The position numbers were made by a program, and so were the translations under genes. A stretch of 64,000 nucleotides of DNA from Massilia sp. Root351 (lineage in GTDB: Bacteria; Pseudomonadota; Gammaproteobacteria; Burkholderiales; Burkholderiaceae_D). This document shows positions 1 to 7,978 of this stretch, one piece after another; the first letter of the stretch is position 1; every line of letters starts with the position of its first letter. Location of the stretch: the NCBI RefSeq assembly GCF_001425045.1, contig NZ_LMDJ01000001.1:435859-499858 (forward strand). Reading direction: 5' to 3'. A model generated the notes under the pieces. The model ran no database searches and was not told the DNA's origin. It saw nothing but the letters and a program-made list of their open reading frames with translations.

Positions 1-75
1 CTGGTCCGCTGCCTGTTCAGCGACACCTTCGGCGCCTACCAGGCCGCCCAGCTGCGCCGCCTGCTGGCGCGCTAG
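1..75 (+). CDS. C-terminal end of an unknown gene (partial)
   Basis: An open frame enters from the left edge and stops with TAG at 73-75, giving 24 codons that end in QLRRLLAR. Codon use (mostly C or G in third position) fits a real gene tail. Too little is visible to name a family. The next gene is on the opposite strand, so this is a convergent junction with a 37-base gap. Confidence 0.5.
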   Translation: MVRCLFSDTFGAYQAAQLRRLLAR

Positions 76-112
76 CTGGCCCGAGCGCGGAAGCCGGCCT
101 TCGCAACTTCCA

Positions 113-841
113 CTATTTGCCCAGCAAAGCCAGCGACTGTTCCCAGTCCTGGCTCCAGCCGTACAGGAAATCGTGCGACTTGAAGGCGCGCTTCAGGGAG
201 CCGATCGGCACGCCGTACACGTCGTGCAGGCCGAGCGCCAGGGTGACCGGGTTCCATACCGCGTTGCGCCTGGACTTTTTCGCGCTGGCCTTCACGCGCG
301 CGCCGTCGTCGCCGAAGATGCCGATGGCCTCGTCCAGCGCCTGGTCCAGGTCCAGCCTGGCCAGGCGGCCGAACGCGGCCAGCACTTCGGCCTTGGGGAT
401 GCCGAATTGCGACTCGCGCGCGGTCTCCAGCCTGGGCGGCCTGGCCGCTGCCTCGGCCTCGTGCTTGAGCCGCCCGGCCAGTTTTTCCACTTCCTTCTTC
501 AGGAAGCGCAGCGCATGCAGTTCGCGCCGGAAGCCCGGCTCGGGCAGGCGCGTGACGATCTTGTACGCATCCTTGGTGATGGTGATCAGTACGTCCGCGC
601 TGCCGGCCGCCAGGCGCTGCGTGTCGCCCTCATAGAAGATGGGCGCCGCGTAGCCGCCGTTGGCGTCGCCGAACAGCTCGGGGTAGGCGGCGTCGTAGTC
701 CAGCCACACGTAGGGCGTGAGCCCTTGTTCGATCAGCCGCGCCAGCGTCCACGGGGTGGCGGTCTGCTGGGCCAGCCAGGCGCAGGCTTCGTCGGTGGTG
801 GCGCGGAATGGCAGGTCTGGGGTTGCGCTGGGGGTGCTCAT
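113..841 (-). CDS. hypothetical protein, 242 aa
   Basis: I do not recognise a characterised family. The 242-residue protein is soluble, with no signal peptide or membrane segment. Its N-terminal part contains an aromatic stretch (TPYVWLDYDAAYPELFG), the middle has a charged helix rich in Lys/Glu (LKKEVEKLAGRLKHEAEAAA) that may form a short coiled coil, and the C-terminus ends in SHDFLYGWSQDWEQSLALLGK-like sequence. I chose the ATG at 841 because the protein from there begins MSTPSATPDL; an in-frame extension of 12 codons exists but runs into the palindromic promoter region. The gene is divergent from the infA leader and shares the inverted repeat at 859-881. Confidence 0.6.
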   Translation of the reverse strand: MSTPSATPDLPFRATTDEACAWLAQQTATPWTLARLIEQGLTPYVWLDYDAAYPELFGDANGGYAAPIFYEGDTQRLAAGSADVLITITKDAYKIVTRLPEPGFRRELHALRFLKKEVEKLAGRLKHEAEAAARPPRLETARESQFGIPKAEVLAAFGRLARLDLDQALDEAIGIFGDDGARVKASAKKSRRNAVWNPVTLALGLHDVYGVPIGSLKRAFKSHDFLYGWSQDWEQSLALLGK

Positions 842-858
842 AATTCTTTCTGCGAAAT

Positions 859-881
859 AGTTTTGTGCGTCGCACAAAACT
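859..881. promoter_or_regulatory. perfect 10-bp inverted repeat, probable operator
   Basis: AGTTTTGTGC, a 3-base spacer GTC, then GCACAAAACT form a perfect inverted repeat. It lies between two divergent transcription units and overlaps the candidate plus-strand promoter at 863-891, covering its -35 box and most of the spacer. That is the usual position for a repressor site. The binding protein is unknown. GC-rich TGC/GCA repeats of this kind are bound by several regulator families, so I make no assignment. Confidence 0.55.
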
Positions 882-891
882 GTGTTACACT
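863..891 (+). promoter_or_regulatory. candidate sigma-70 promoter of the infA leader
   Basis: TTGTGC (863-868), a 17-base spacer, then TACACT (886-891). The spacing is ideal and both hexamers are reasonable. Transcription would start near 897-899, giving a leader of about 318 bases before infA, or an RNA of about 250 bases if it ends at the terminator at 1121-1148. Confidence 0.45.
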
Positions 892-1022
892 TGCGTCTTC
901 GGTGGAGTTCTGAACCCCGCCGAGCCCTGGGAGACGAGCGATGCCGCGTGTGTAAAGCTGCGAAGCACTCAAGTCGGATGGGGATTGTAGTTCAAGATAC
1001 GATAGTCGGTTTACACATTGGA

Positions 1023-1045
1023 GGCACCATGCAGATAGCATGGGC
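1023..1045 (+). repeat. direct repeat copy 1 (hairpin with AGATA loop)
   Basis: GGCACC..GCAGATAGCA.GGGC occurs here and at 1058-1080 with only three differences in 23 bases, all transitions. This copy folds into a perfect 6-bp hairpin, CCATGC-AGATA-GCATGG. Its first part also holds the ATG of the 14-codon frame. Confidence 0.6.
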
Positions 1046-1073
1046 GTCCGAAGCTCCGGCACCGCGCAGATAG
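1029..1073 (+). CDS. possible 14-aa leader peptide
   Basis: ATG at 1029 is preceded by TTGGAGG with good spacing and opens a 14-codon frame, MQIAWASEAPAPRR. It ends about 50 bases before the intrinsic terminator, an arrangement seen in translation-coupled attenuators. The Pro- and Arg-rich end could stall ribosomes, but that is speculation. The start codon sits inside the first hairpin repeat, which would hide it when folded. Confidence 0.25.
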   Translation: MQIAWASEAPAPRR

Positions 1074-1080
1074 CACGGGC
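1058..1080 (+). repeat. direct repeat copy 2 (hairpin with AGATA loop)
   Basis: Second copy of the 23-base repeat, 35 bases after the first. The hairpin CCGCGC-AGATA-GCACGG has one mismatched pair. The loop AGATA and the flanking GGCACC and GGGC are unchanged. Confidence 0.6.
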
Positions 1081-1120
1081 CAAGCAGCGATTGTAGCATT
1101 ATTGGCAATACATTGAAACG

Positions 1121-1148
1121 AAGCCCGCAGCAAGCGGGCTTTTTTTTT
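1121..1148 (+). terminator. intrinsic terminator in the infA leader
   Basis: AAGCCCGC, loop AGCAA, GCGGGCTT, followed by an unbroken run of T up to 1148. This is a strong rho-independent terminator on the plus strand, yet it lies 67 bases before the infA start codon. It must be read through, bypassed by a downstream promoter, or regulated. Confidence 0.85.
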
Positions 1149-1215
1149 CCCGCCTCCCGTCCTCCCCAGTTGGTCCCCGAATTCGGCGCAGCAGCGCCCA
1201 CACAGGAGTAAATGC

Positions 1216-1479
1216 ATGGCTAAAGAAGAACTGATTGAAATGAGTGGCGTCGTGTCCGAAGCGCTGCCGGAACTGCGTTTCCGCGTGGACCTGGACAACG
1301 GCCACAAGCTGATCGCCTATACCTCGGGCAAAATGCAAAAGAACCACATCCGCATCCTGGCGGGCGACAAGGTGACGCTCGAGCTGTCGCCGTACGACCT
1401 GACCAAGGGCCGCATCATTTTCCGCCACATCGAAAAACGCGGCCCAGCGCCGACGCAAAACTTCCCGCGCCGCCGCTAA
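1216..1479 (+). CDS. infA: translation initiation factor IF-1
   Basis: 87 residues beginning [13 protein letters not shown], the S1/OB-fold initiation factor that binds the A site of the 30S subunit with IF-2 and IF-3. The family core is clear ([20 protein letters not shown], then [18 protein letters not shown]). Ordinary IF-1 is about 72 residues; this one carries a C-terminal tail, [15 protein letters not shown], typical of the second infA type found in betaproteobacteria away from the ribosomal protein operon. The neighbours are indeed not ribosomal. AGGAG lies 8 bases before ATG. The long leader with a terminator suggests regulation by premature termination, possibly cold-linked as for other duplicate IF-1 genes; that last point is inference. 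Confidence 0.95.
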   Translation: MAKEELIEMSGVVSEALPELRFRVDLDNGHKLIAYTSGKMQKNHIRILAGDKVTLELSPYDLTKGRIIFRHIEKRGPAPTQNFPRRR

Positions 1480-1525
1480 GGCCACAGCGGGCCGCAGCTG
1501 CCGTAGCCACGGCCGCCGGCCCCGC

Positions 1526-3405
1526 TTACACCTTAAAGAAGGCCACCAGCTCCTGCAGCGTCTCGGCCTGGGCGCTCAGTTCCTCGGCGGTTGCCGCCAG
1601 CTGCTCGGACGAGGCGGCGTTGGTCTGGGTCGACTGGCCGAGCTGCCCCATGGCCTGGTTGATCTGGCCGATGCCGGCGCTCTGTTCGTCCGAAGCGGCG
1701 CTGATCTCCTGCACCAGCCCTGACGTCTTGCCGATGGCCGGCACGATTTCCTGCAGCAGCGCGCCCGCCTGTTCGGCCATGCCGACGCTGGCGTGCGCCG
1801 TCTGGCCGATTTCCTGCGCCGCCACCTGGCTGCGTTCGGCCAGCTTGCGCACCTCGGCCGCCACCACCGCAAATCCCTTGCCGTGTTCCCCCGCGCTGCC
1901 GCCTCGATGGCCGCGTTCAGCGCCAGCAAATTGGTTTGGTAGGCGATGTCGTCGATGATGACGATCTTCCTGGCGATCTGCTGCATCGCCGCCGCCGTCT
2001 CCGCCACCGCCCCGCCGCCGGCCTGCGCCTTGCTGGCGGCATCGCCTGCGATTTCCGCCGTCACCTTGGCGTTGGCCGAATTCTGCTGAACCGACGCCGT
2101 CATCTGCTCCACCGAGGCACTGGTCTGCTCCACGCCGGCCGCCTGTTCGCTGGAGCTCTGGCTCAGCGACTGGGCTGTGGCGCTGGTCTGGCTGGCGGCT
2201 TCGCTGATGCCGTCGGCCGCTTCGCGCACCCGGCCCACGGTATCGGCCAGGCGTTCCACCATCAGCTTGAGCGAGCGCGCCATGCTGTCCTTGTCGCGCG
2301 CGGCCAGCGCGATGTGCTGCGTCAGGTCGCCCTCGGCCACCTTCAGCAGCACTGCGTTAACGTAAGCCGGTTCGCCGCCCAGCTGGCGGATCAGGTGGCG
2401 GCTGATGGCCCAGCCGATCAGGCCTGCCAGCAGCGCGATCACCGCCACGCTGGCGCCCATCAGGTTGCGCGTCTGGCGCTGCCGCGCGACCCGGTCGTCG
2501 ATCAGTGCGCCCAGTTCGCCCAGGCCGGCGTATGCCGCCTCGAACTGCGTGTCGATGGCGCGCGTGGTGAACGCGATATAGTCGGACGAAGGATAGTCGA
2601 TGGTGTCGGCCAGCACCTTGCCGCGCGCCAGGTCGGACACTTCCTGCGCCATGCGCATGGCGCTGGCCACTGCCGTGCCCAGCTTGCGCTCGACGGCGGC
2701 ATTGCCGTCGTAGCTCTTCAGGAAGGAGCGGGTGGCGCTGTCGATCGCCAGCCTTTCCTTGGCCAGCAAGCCGTACATGGCGGCGCGGCCGTCGATGTCG
2801 ATCTGTTTCGAGGCCAGGATGCCGGCGCCCCTGGCGCGCAGCTGGCCGGTGCTTTCGGACAGCTGCGGCAGGTCGAACAGCACGCCGCGCATCAGGTAAT
2901 AGCTGTCGGCGTCCGGGTCCAGCGCCAGGCCATAGCGGTCCGCCACGCCTTCCAGCAAGAGCAGCAGCACTTCGCACAGGGCGGTGTGGCCCTGGTAGCT
3001 GTCGGCCGTGTTCAGGCTGCGCGATGCGACCCGGGCTTGCAGCGCCTGCCAGTCGTTGCGCACCTGCGCCAGCACCTTGGCGGTGGCGCGGTGCTCGCCC
3101 TTGAGCAGGGTTTCCACTTCGGCCAGCGCGCGGCCCACTTCCTCGGCCTTGGCGCTGCGCTGGTTGGCCAGCTGGCCGGTGGTGACGAAGGCGGCAGACA
3201 GGCCCCGGTGCTGCTGTACCCGCTGCAGCAGGCGCATGGCCGCTTCGCTGGGCGCCACGCCGCTGCGCTCGGTGACCGAGTAGTCTATGCTCTTGTTGCT
3301 GCCATCGAGGTACAGTACCAGCGGAGGCAACACCAGCAGCACACCCATCATGCCCAGCAGGGCGAAACGCTGCCACAATCTCATGCTGTTCAATAGTCTC
3401 GCCAC
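1526..3405 (-). pseudogene. methyl-accepting chemotaxis protein, frameshifted
   Basis: A chemoreceptor gene split by a one-base deletion. The N-terminal part has a membrane segment near residues 15-35, a periplasmic region resembling the nitrate/nitrite-sensing NIT domain (RVQQHRGLSAAF), a second membrane segment (VAVIALLAGLIGWAIS) and a HAMP linker. In the most conserved signalling tip the frame breaks after LNAAIEAA. One C is missing between 1896 and 1897, so GCACGCGCGGGG became GCAGCGCGGGG, and the rest continues in another frame as [20 protein letters not shown] to the stop at 1526. GTG at 3405 with GGGAGG upstream is the likely start. Either a recent mutation or a sequencing error; everything else looks intact. 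Confidence 0.85.
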
Positions 3406-3434
3406 GCTGCCTCCCAACGTCGGTTAACAATCCC

Positions 3435-5429
3435 TCACGGTAGAACCTGCACCGCTATGCCGGACGCCATGCCCGGCGCGTGATACACGCGCTGCGTGGC
3501 CTTCTTGAAGTCCTCGGGCCTGGCGCGCGGGATCTCCATGAAAGCCTGCGGGTTCAGGTCCACCAGCGGGAACCAGGAACTTTGCACCTGCACCATGATG
3601 CGGTGGCCGCGCCGGAAGGTGTGGTTCACCTCGCCGATGCTGTAGTTCAGCGCCTCCACCTTGCCCGGTACGAATGGCTCCGGCTTCTCGAAGCTGTGGC
3701 GGAACTTGCCGCGCAGCGGATTGCCGCGCACCAGCTGCTGGTAGCCTGCCATGTTGGCCTGCGGCGGGCCCACGTCGTGCTCTTCCTCCTGCTTGCCGCC
3801 GACCTTGCCTTCGTCCGGTTGCGGATAGTCGTCCGGGTACACGTCGATCAGCTTGACCACCCAGTCGGCGTCGGTGCCGCTGGTGGAGACGAACAGCTTG
3901 GGCGACACCGTGCCCACCACCGTCACGTCCTGTTCCAGCACTTCGCTGCGGTATACCAGCACGTCCGGCCGCGAGGCGGCGAAGCGCTGGTCGGAGACCA
4001 TGTATTCCTTCGGCACGCCGGTGGCCGGGTAGCCGATGTAGGGCACCGGCTTGGCCGGATCGCTGACGTATTCGTCGTAGCCGGCGCCGCTGATGGCGCC
4101 CGGCTGCTGCCAGCCCAGGGTGCCGTTGGCGCCGAAGTACAGCGTGCGCGCCCTGGCCTGCTGCGGCGGCCAGGCGCTGTAGCTGCGCCAGACGTTGCTG
4201 CCGGTCTCGAAGGCGCGCACGTTCGGCGCGGCGGCCGCCTTGCCGCCCTTTTCCCCCGCATCCTTGAGGTGCTGCTCGAAGAAGGGCAGCAGGATGTGCT
4301 GGCGGAAGTAGTCCGAGGTCTTGGCGTCGAAGCGCACATGGCCGAGGCGCTTGCCGTCGTCGCCGGCCCAGCCGCCGTGCACCCACGGGCCGATCACCAG
4401 GCCGTTGTAGATGCCGGGATTGTGGCGCTTGATGGACTGGTAGGTGGTAAACGGGCCTTGCAGGTCTTCCGCGTCGTACCAGCCGCCCACGGTCAGCACG
4501 GCCGCCTTGATGTTCCTCAGGTGCGGCGCGATATTGCGGCTTTGCCAGAACGCGTCGTAGGTGCTGTGCTCCACGTTGGGCCAGAACAGCGCGCGCTGCT
4601 TGTCCGTCATGGTGGCGCCGATTTTCTCCAGCGTGCGGTGCTTCAGGAAGAAGTCGTAGCCGTCGCTCGCGCCGTAGTCGAAGTCGGTCCAGGTGGCCGG
4701 CAGCGGCGTCGGGTTCGGCTCTTCCGTGAAGGCGGCGTAGAAGTCGAAATTGGCGGCCAGCATGAAGGCGCCGCCGTGGTAGGAATCGTCGCCCATGTAC
4801 AGGTCGGTCACCGGCGCCTGCGGCGAAGCGGCCTTGATGGCAGGGTGCGAATCGATGATGCTGGCCGACGTGTAGAAACCGGGGTAGGAGATGCCGTGGA
4901 TGCCGACCTTGCCATTGTTGTTGGGCACGTTCTTCAGCAGCCACTCCACCGTGTCGTACATGTCCTGGCTTTCGTTGCCTTCGCCCGGCTGGCGCTTGGC
5001 GTTGAGGTGCGGCGTCATCTCCTGCCACTTGCCCTCGGACATGAAGCGGCCGCGCACGTCCTGCTTGACGAAGATGTAGCCGCTGGTTTCGAACGCGCGC
5101 GACGGGCCGAGGTGCTTGGGATAGAAGTCCACGCCGTAGCGCAGCTTCTCATCGGCCGTCACGCCGGCGCTGTAGGGCGTGCGCTGCATCAGGAAGGGAT
5201 AGCGTTGCGAGCTGTCCTTGGGCACGTAGACGGCGGTGAACAGGCGCACCCCGTCGCGCATGGGGATGCGGTACTCGTACTTGGTGTAGTGCTCGCGCAC
5301 CGAATAGGTATCGGCGGCGGGGGCGTCGTTGCCGGCGTGCGCGGCGCCGAAGGCCAGCAGCAGGCCGAGGGCCAGGCCGGAAAGGGCGGTGCGTAGTGGA
5401 GCGTGCGGTGCGGTGCGTGGTGCGGTCAT
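3435..5429 (-). CDS. secreted CocE/NonD-type S15 hydrolase
   Basis: 664 residues with a signal peptide (hydrophobic ALSGLALGLLLAFGAAHA). The family (X-Pro dipeptidyl peptidase S15, cocaine esterase, glutaryl-7-ACA acylase) cleaves esters or amides with a Ser-His-Asp triad. Visible triad: Ser181 in GISYPG, Asp319 in GGWYDAED and His351 in GPWVHGGW. The C-terminal third is the jelly-roll lid domain typical of the family (VVKLIDVYPDDYP, RGHRIMVQVQSSWFP). Length matches secreted members. The true substrate cannot be read from sequence; a peptidase or acylase role in the periplasm or outside is likely. It stands alone, 17 bases before the frameshifted chemoreceptor start region. Confidence 0.85.
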   Translation of the reverse strand: MTAPRTAPHAPLRTALSGLALGLLLAFGAAHAGNDAPAADTYSVREHYTKYEYRIPMRDGVRLFTAVYVPKDSSQRYPFLMQRTPYSAGVTADEKLRYGVDFYPKHLGPSRAFETSGYIFVKQDVRGRFMSEGKWQEMTPHLNAKRQPGEGNESQDMYDTVEWLLKNVPNNNGKVGIHGISYPGFYTSASIIDSHPAIKAASPQAPVTDLYMGDDSYHGGAFMLAANFDFYAAFTEEPNPTPLPATWTDFDYGASDGYDFFLKHRTLEKIGATMTDKQRALFWPNVEHSTYDAFWQSRNIAPHLRNIKAAVLTVGGWYDAEDLQGPFTTYQSIKRHNPGIYNGLVIGPWVHGGWAGDDGKRLGHVRFDAKTSDYFRQHILLPFFEQHLKDAGEKGGKAAAAPNVRAFETGSNVWRSYSAWPPQQARARTLYFGANGTLGWQQPGAISGAGYDEYVSDPAKPVPYIGYPATGVPKEYMVSDQRFAASRPDVLVYRSEVLEQDVTVVGTVSPKLFVSTSGTDADWVVKLIDVYPDDYPQPDEGKVGGKQEEEHDVGPPQANMAGYQQLVRGNPLRGKFRHSFEKPEPFVPGKVEALNYSIGEVNHTFRRGHRIMVQVQSSWFPLVDLNPQAFMEIPRARPEDFKKATQRVYHAPGMASGIAVQVLP

Positions 5430-5487
5430 GGGCGTTTACATAGTCGGGGCTGAGCCCATCAGTGTAACCCGCCCATCGCGCATGTTG

Positions 5488-6666
5488 TCAATTTGAGTAG
5501 GCGTTGCGTTGGCGTTCCTGGAACTTCAGCCGGTCCAGCTTGGCCGCGTACAGGTCGTGGTCGCTGCGCGTGGTGCTGTTGTCCATCGCCAGTTTCATGT
5601 GCTTGTCGGCGGTTTTCATGTCGCCCAGGTAGTAGGACGCGACCGCCAGCCAGAAATGGAACTCATGATAGTAGGGCGCCCGGTCCACTTCGCGCGCGAA
5701 CAGGTGGCGCGCCTTCTTGTAGTCGCCTTCCTTCATGGCTTTCTGGCCAAGGTTGAAATAATGGAAGGGCGGGTACGGCTCCAGCCGCGCCAGCTCCTCG
5801 CGTATGGCCGCCGCCTCCAGCGTGCGGCCCATGTTGTCGAGCACCTGCACCAGGTTGAACATGGCAATGGTGTTGTTCGGCTGCAGCTGCTGGGCGTAGC
5901 GCAGTGCCGCTTCCGCCTGCGGCAGGTTGCCGTGGTGCTGGTAGACGATGGCCAGCGTATTGTAGGAGCTGAAGAAAGTGGGGTCGGCCTGGGTCGCCTT
6001 GCGCGCCCACCAGTAGGCCCGCTGCAGTTCCTTGCGCGCCAGCGACTCGGCGGCGCGGTTGTTCATGAACATGGCGACGATGCGCTGTTCCGGGATGGGC
6101 ACCGTCACCAGGTTCCTGGTTTCCGCGGGCGGCTCGAAATCCACCACCATGAACTGGTTCGGCTCCACATTGTGCGTGTCCTTCATGCGCGACTTGCCCA
6201 GCACCAGATTCACGTGGCCGCTGGCGAAGTACAGGTTGCCGGTGCGGCTCCAGGTCTCCTCGGTGGTGACGGCCTGGTATTGCACCGACATGTCCATTTC
6301 GCGCGCCATGGCCGCCGTCATCACCACCAGCGACAGGCAGTTGCCGCGCCGCGCCTCGAAGGTCTGGGCGGCGTTGCGGGTCATGGTGGCGTCGTACTCA
6401 AGCTTGAGCTGGTCGCGCTTGTACAGCGCGTCGAACAGGATCAGTTGCGGCTCGCGCCTGGCGCGCGAATGCGCCAGCGTTTGCGCGTACTTCTTCATTT
6501 CGTCGGTGAGAGCGAAAATCTGGCCGGCGTTGATGTCGGGGTCGGGCTGGCCGAACAGCTCATCCTGGAACAGCTGCGCGGACGGCGGAGGCGGCGCCAC
6601 CGTGGCGCAACCGGCCAGCAGCAGCGATGCGGTGAGCGACAGGAGCAGGGCGGTAAAGCGTTTCAT
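5488..6666 (-). CDS. lipoprotein with transglutaminase-like and TPR regions
   Basis: 392 residues starting MKRFTALLLS after a GGAGGT site. The signal ends in the lipobox LLAGC, so it is membrane-anchored. Residues about 60-190 look like a transglutaminase-type papain fold: Cys110 in RRGNCLSL, His151 in GHVNLV and Asp176 in VVDFEPP, correctly ordered for a Cys-His-Asp triad. The remainder is TPR-like helical pairs (SYNTLAIVYQHHGNLPQAEA, and so on). The combination suggests a periplasmic protease, cross-linker or a peptide-binding scaffold. I do not know a characterised relative. Two in-frame upstream ATGs lack ribosome sites. Confidence 0.75.
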   Translation of the reverse strand: MKRFTALLLSLTASLLLAGCATVAPPPPSAQLFQDELFGQPDPDINAGQIFALTDEMKKYAQTLAHSRARREPQLILFDALYKRDQLKLEYDATMTRNAAQTFEARRGNCLSLVVMTAAMAREMDMSVQYQAVTTEETWSRTGNLYFASGHVNLVLGKSRMKDTHNVEPNQFMVVDFEPPAETRNLVTVPIPEQRIVAMFMNNRAAESLARKELQRAYWWARKATQADPTFFSSYNTLAIVYQHHGNLPQAEAALRYAQQLQPNNTIAMFNLVQVLDNMGRTLEAAAIREELARLEPYPPFHYFNLGQKAMKEGDYKKARHLFAREVDRAPYYHEFHFWLAVASYYLGDMKTADKHMKLAMDNSTTRSDHDLYAAKLDRLKFQERQRNAYSN

Positions 6667-6768
6667 GGTACACCTCCATGAAACAAGTATCCTCGGCTGC
6701 CATGCCACTGTCAAACGGCAAATATGCGGCGTTGCAGCAGCCCTCCGCAGGGCAGAATGGCGGGGATT

Positions 6769-7959
6769 TTAGCCCAGCGGCCTGGCTTCCACCGGTTGCC
6801 CTTGGGCGTCGAAACGCTGCGCCACGGACACTGCGTGCAGGCCGATGGTGGCCAGCGCGTCGGCGATGTCGTCCACCTCCAGCTGTAGGTCGCAGCCGAG
6901 GTCGATCGGCTTGTCGCAGCACAGCAGCACGGCGCCGCCGGGCGCGCCGTACAGGGTCACGCGCAGCACCATGTCACCGCGCACGTCGGCCGGGGCGATG
7001 ACGGCGCTGGCCTCCGGATGCGCCTGCAGCGCCTGGCCCAGCTTGGCCATCATGTCCAGCATGGCGTATTCGGCCTGCGCCTGTTCCTTGGCGCCGTAGA
7101 ACAGGTCCTGGTACAGGAAGTTCAGCTCCAGCGGACGCGCGCCGGCCAGGCAGCGCTGCACCAGCGGCGCCGCCTTCAAGGTCCACTGGCGGTAGCGCTC
7201 CATGCGCGCGGCGTAGTAGTCGTCCTGTTCCTGCTCGCCTTGCGGCGGCTGGTAGAACGGGTCGTCGGCGCGCTTCAGCGCAAAGCCCAGCAGGAAGCGC
7301 AGTTCCACCGCCGTGTCGTCCGCGCCGAAGCCGGTTGGCGCCCAGCCGCCCATGCTGCGCTCCAGCGCGGGCGCAGCCTGCATTTTCTTTTCCATCATCG
7401 AGGTGGCCGCCTCGCGCACCATGGCGTTGAGCTGGCTGTAGCTGACGCGGTCGATCTCGTCCAGGTCGTAGGCATGCTGCACCAGCACCACCTTGGCTTT
7501 CGGGCTTTCCAGGCCGTCCTTGGTAAAGCTCTGCAGCAGTGCGTCGAACGCGGCTTCGTCCTGGAATTCCTGCGCCTGCACCAGCCCGCCCGTGCTGTGC
7601 ACGAACACCGGAATGGCGAAGGCGTTGATCTCGATGTCGGGCTGGCCTTCGCGGCGGATCAGCACCGTGCCGGCCGCCTCTTCGACGGTCTCGCGCAGCA
7701 GGCGGTAGGCGTCCACGTCTTCGAAGCGGGCCAGTTCGATGGCGCTGTAGAGCAGCTCGTCCTTCTTCTGCTGCACGTACTTGCGCACCTGGCGCGGGAA
7801 TTCGGCGGCCTTCTGGCGCAGCTCGGCGCTCAGCTGGTCGCTGTCCTCCTGCTCGGCCAGTTCCAGCGCGGTGGCGCACAGCGCCTCGGCCAGGAATTCT
7901 TCTTTTTCTTCGGGTGGGGTGCTGTTCTTGCGGGGAGCGGGGCGCTTATTTTTAGGCAT
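6769..7959 (-). CDS. DUF2863-like protein of unknown function
   Basis: 396 residues, cytoplasmic, acidic, starting MPKNKRPAPRKNSTPP, a basic Pro-rich head, then mostly alpha-beta sequence. It resembles the betaproteobacterial DUF2863 family in length and in features such as FAIPVFVHSTGG and the C-terminal YGAPGGAVLLCCDKPIDLG. No catalytic motif is evident. It ends 102 bases before the lipoprotein gene on the same strand, so the two may share a transcript. The function is not known. Confidence 0.6.
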   Translation of the reverse strand: MPKNKRPAPRKNSTPPEEKEEFLAEALCATALELAEQEDSDQLSAELRQKAAEFPRQVRKYVQQKKDELLYSAIELARFEDVDAYRLLRETVEEAAGTVLIRREGQPDIEINAFAIPVFVHSTGGLVQAQEFQDEAAFDALLQSFTKDGLESPKAKVVLVQHAYDLDEIDRVSYSQLNAMVREAATSMMEKKMQAAPALERSMGGWAPTGFGADDTAVELRFLLGFALKRADDPFYQPPQGEQEQDDYYAARMERYRQWTLKAAPLVQRCLAGARPLELNFLYQDLFYGAKEQAQAEYAMLDMMAKLGQALQAHPEASAVIAPADVRGDMVLRVTLYGAPGGAVLLCCDKPIDLGCDLQLEVDDIADALATIGLHAVSVAQRFDAQGQPVEARPLG

Positions 7960-7978
7960 GTGTGCGCTGATGGCGTAT

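Larger units (their letters stand above)
898..1148 (+). ncRNA. candidate structured leader or small RNA upstream of infA
   Basis: The 335 bases between the unknown gene and infA hold a candidate promoter, two imperfect hairpin repeats (1023-1045 and 1058-1080), two very small open frames with ribosome-binding sites (MPRV-stop near 940, and the 14-codon frame at 1029) and a textbook intrinsic terminator on the plus strand. No plus-strand protein gene lies upstream that needs this terminator, so it should end an RNA made from this interval. It could be an independent small RNA or an attenuated infA leader. I compared it mentally with 6S, 4.5S, tmRNA and RNase P RNA and saw no match. Confidence 0.35.

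Noticed and set aside
898..1148. 6S RNA or another known housekeeping RNA
   Set aside because: No recognisable conserved core of 6S, 4.5S, tmRNA or RNase P RNA, and no tRNA-like TPsiC arm.
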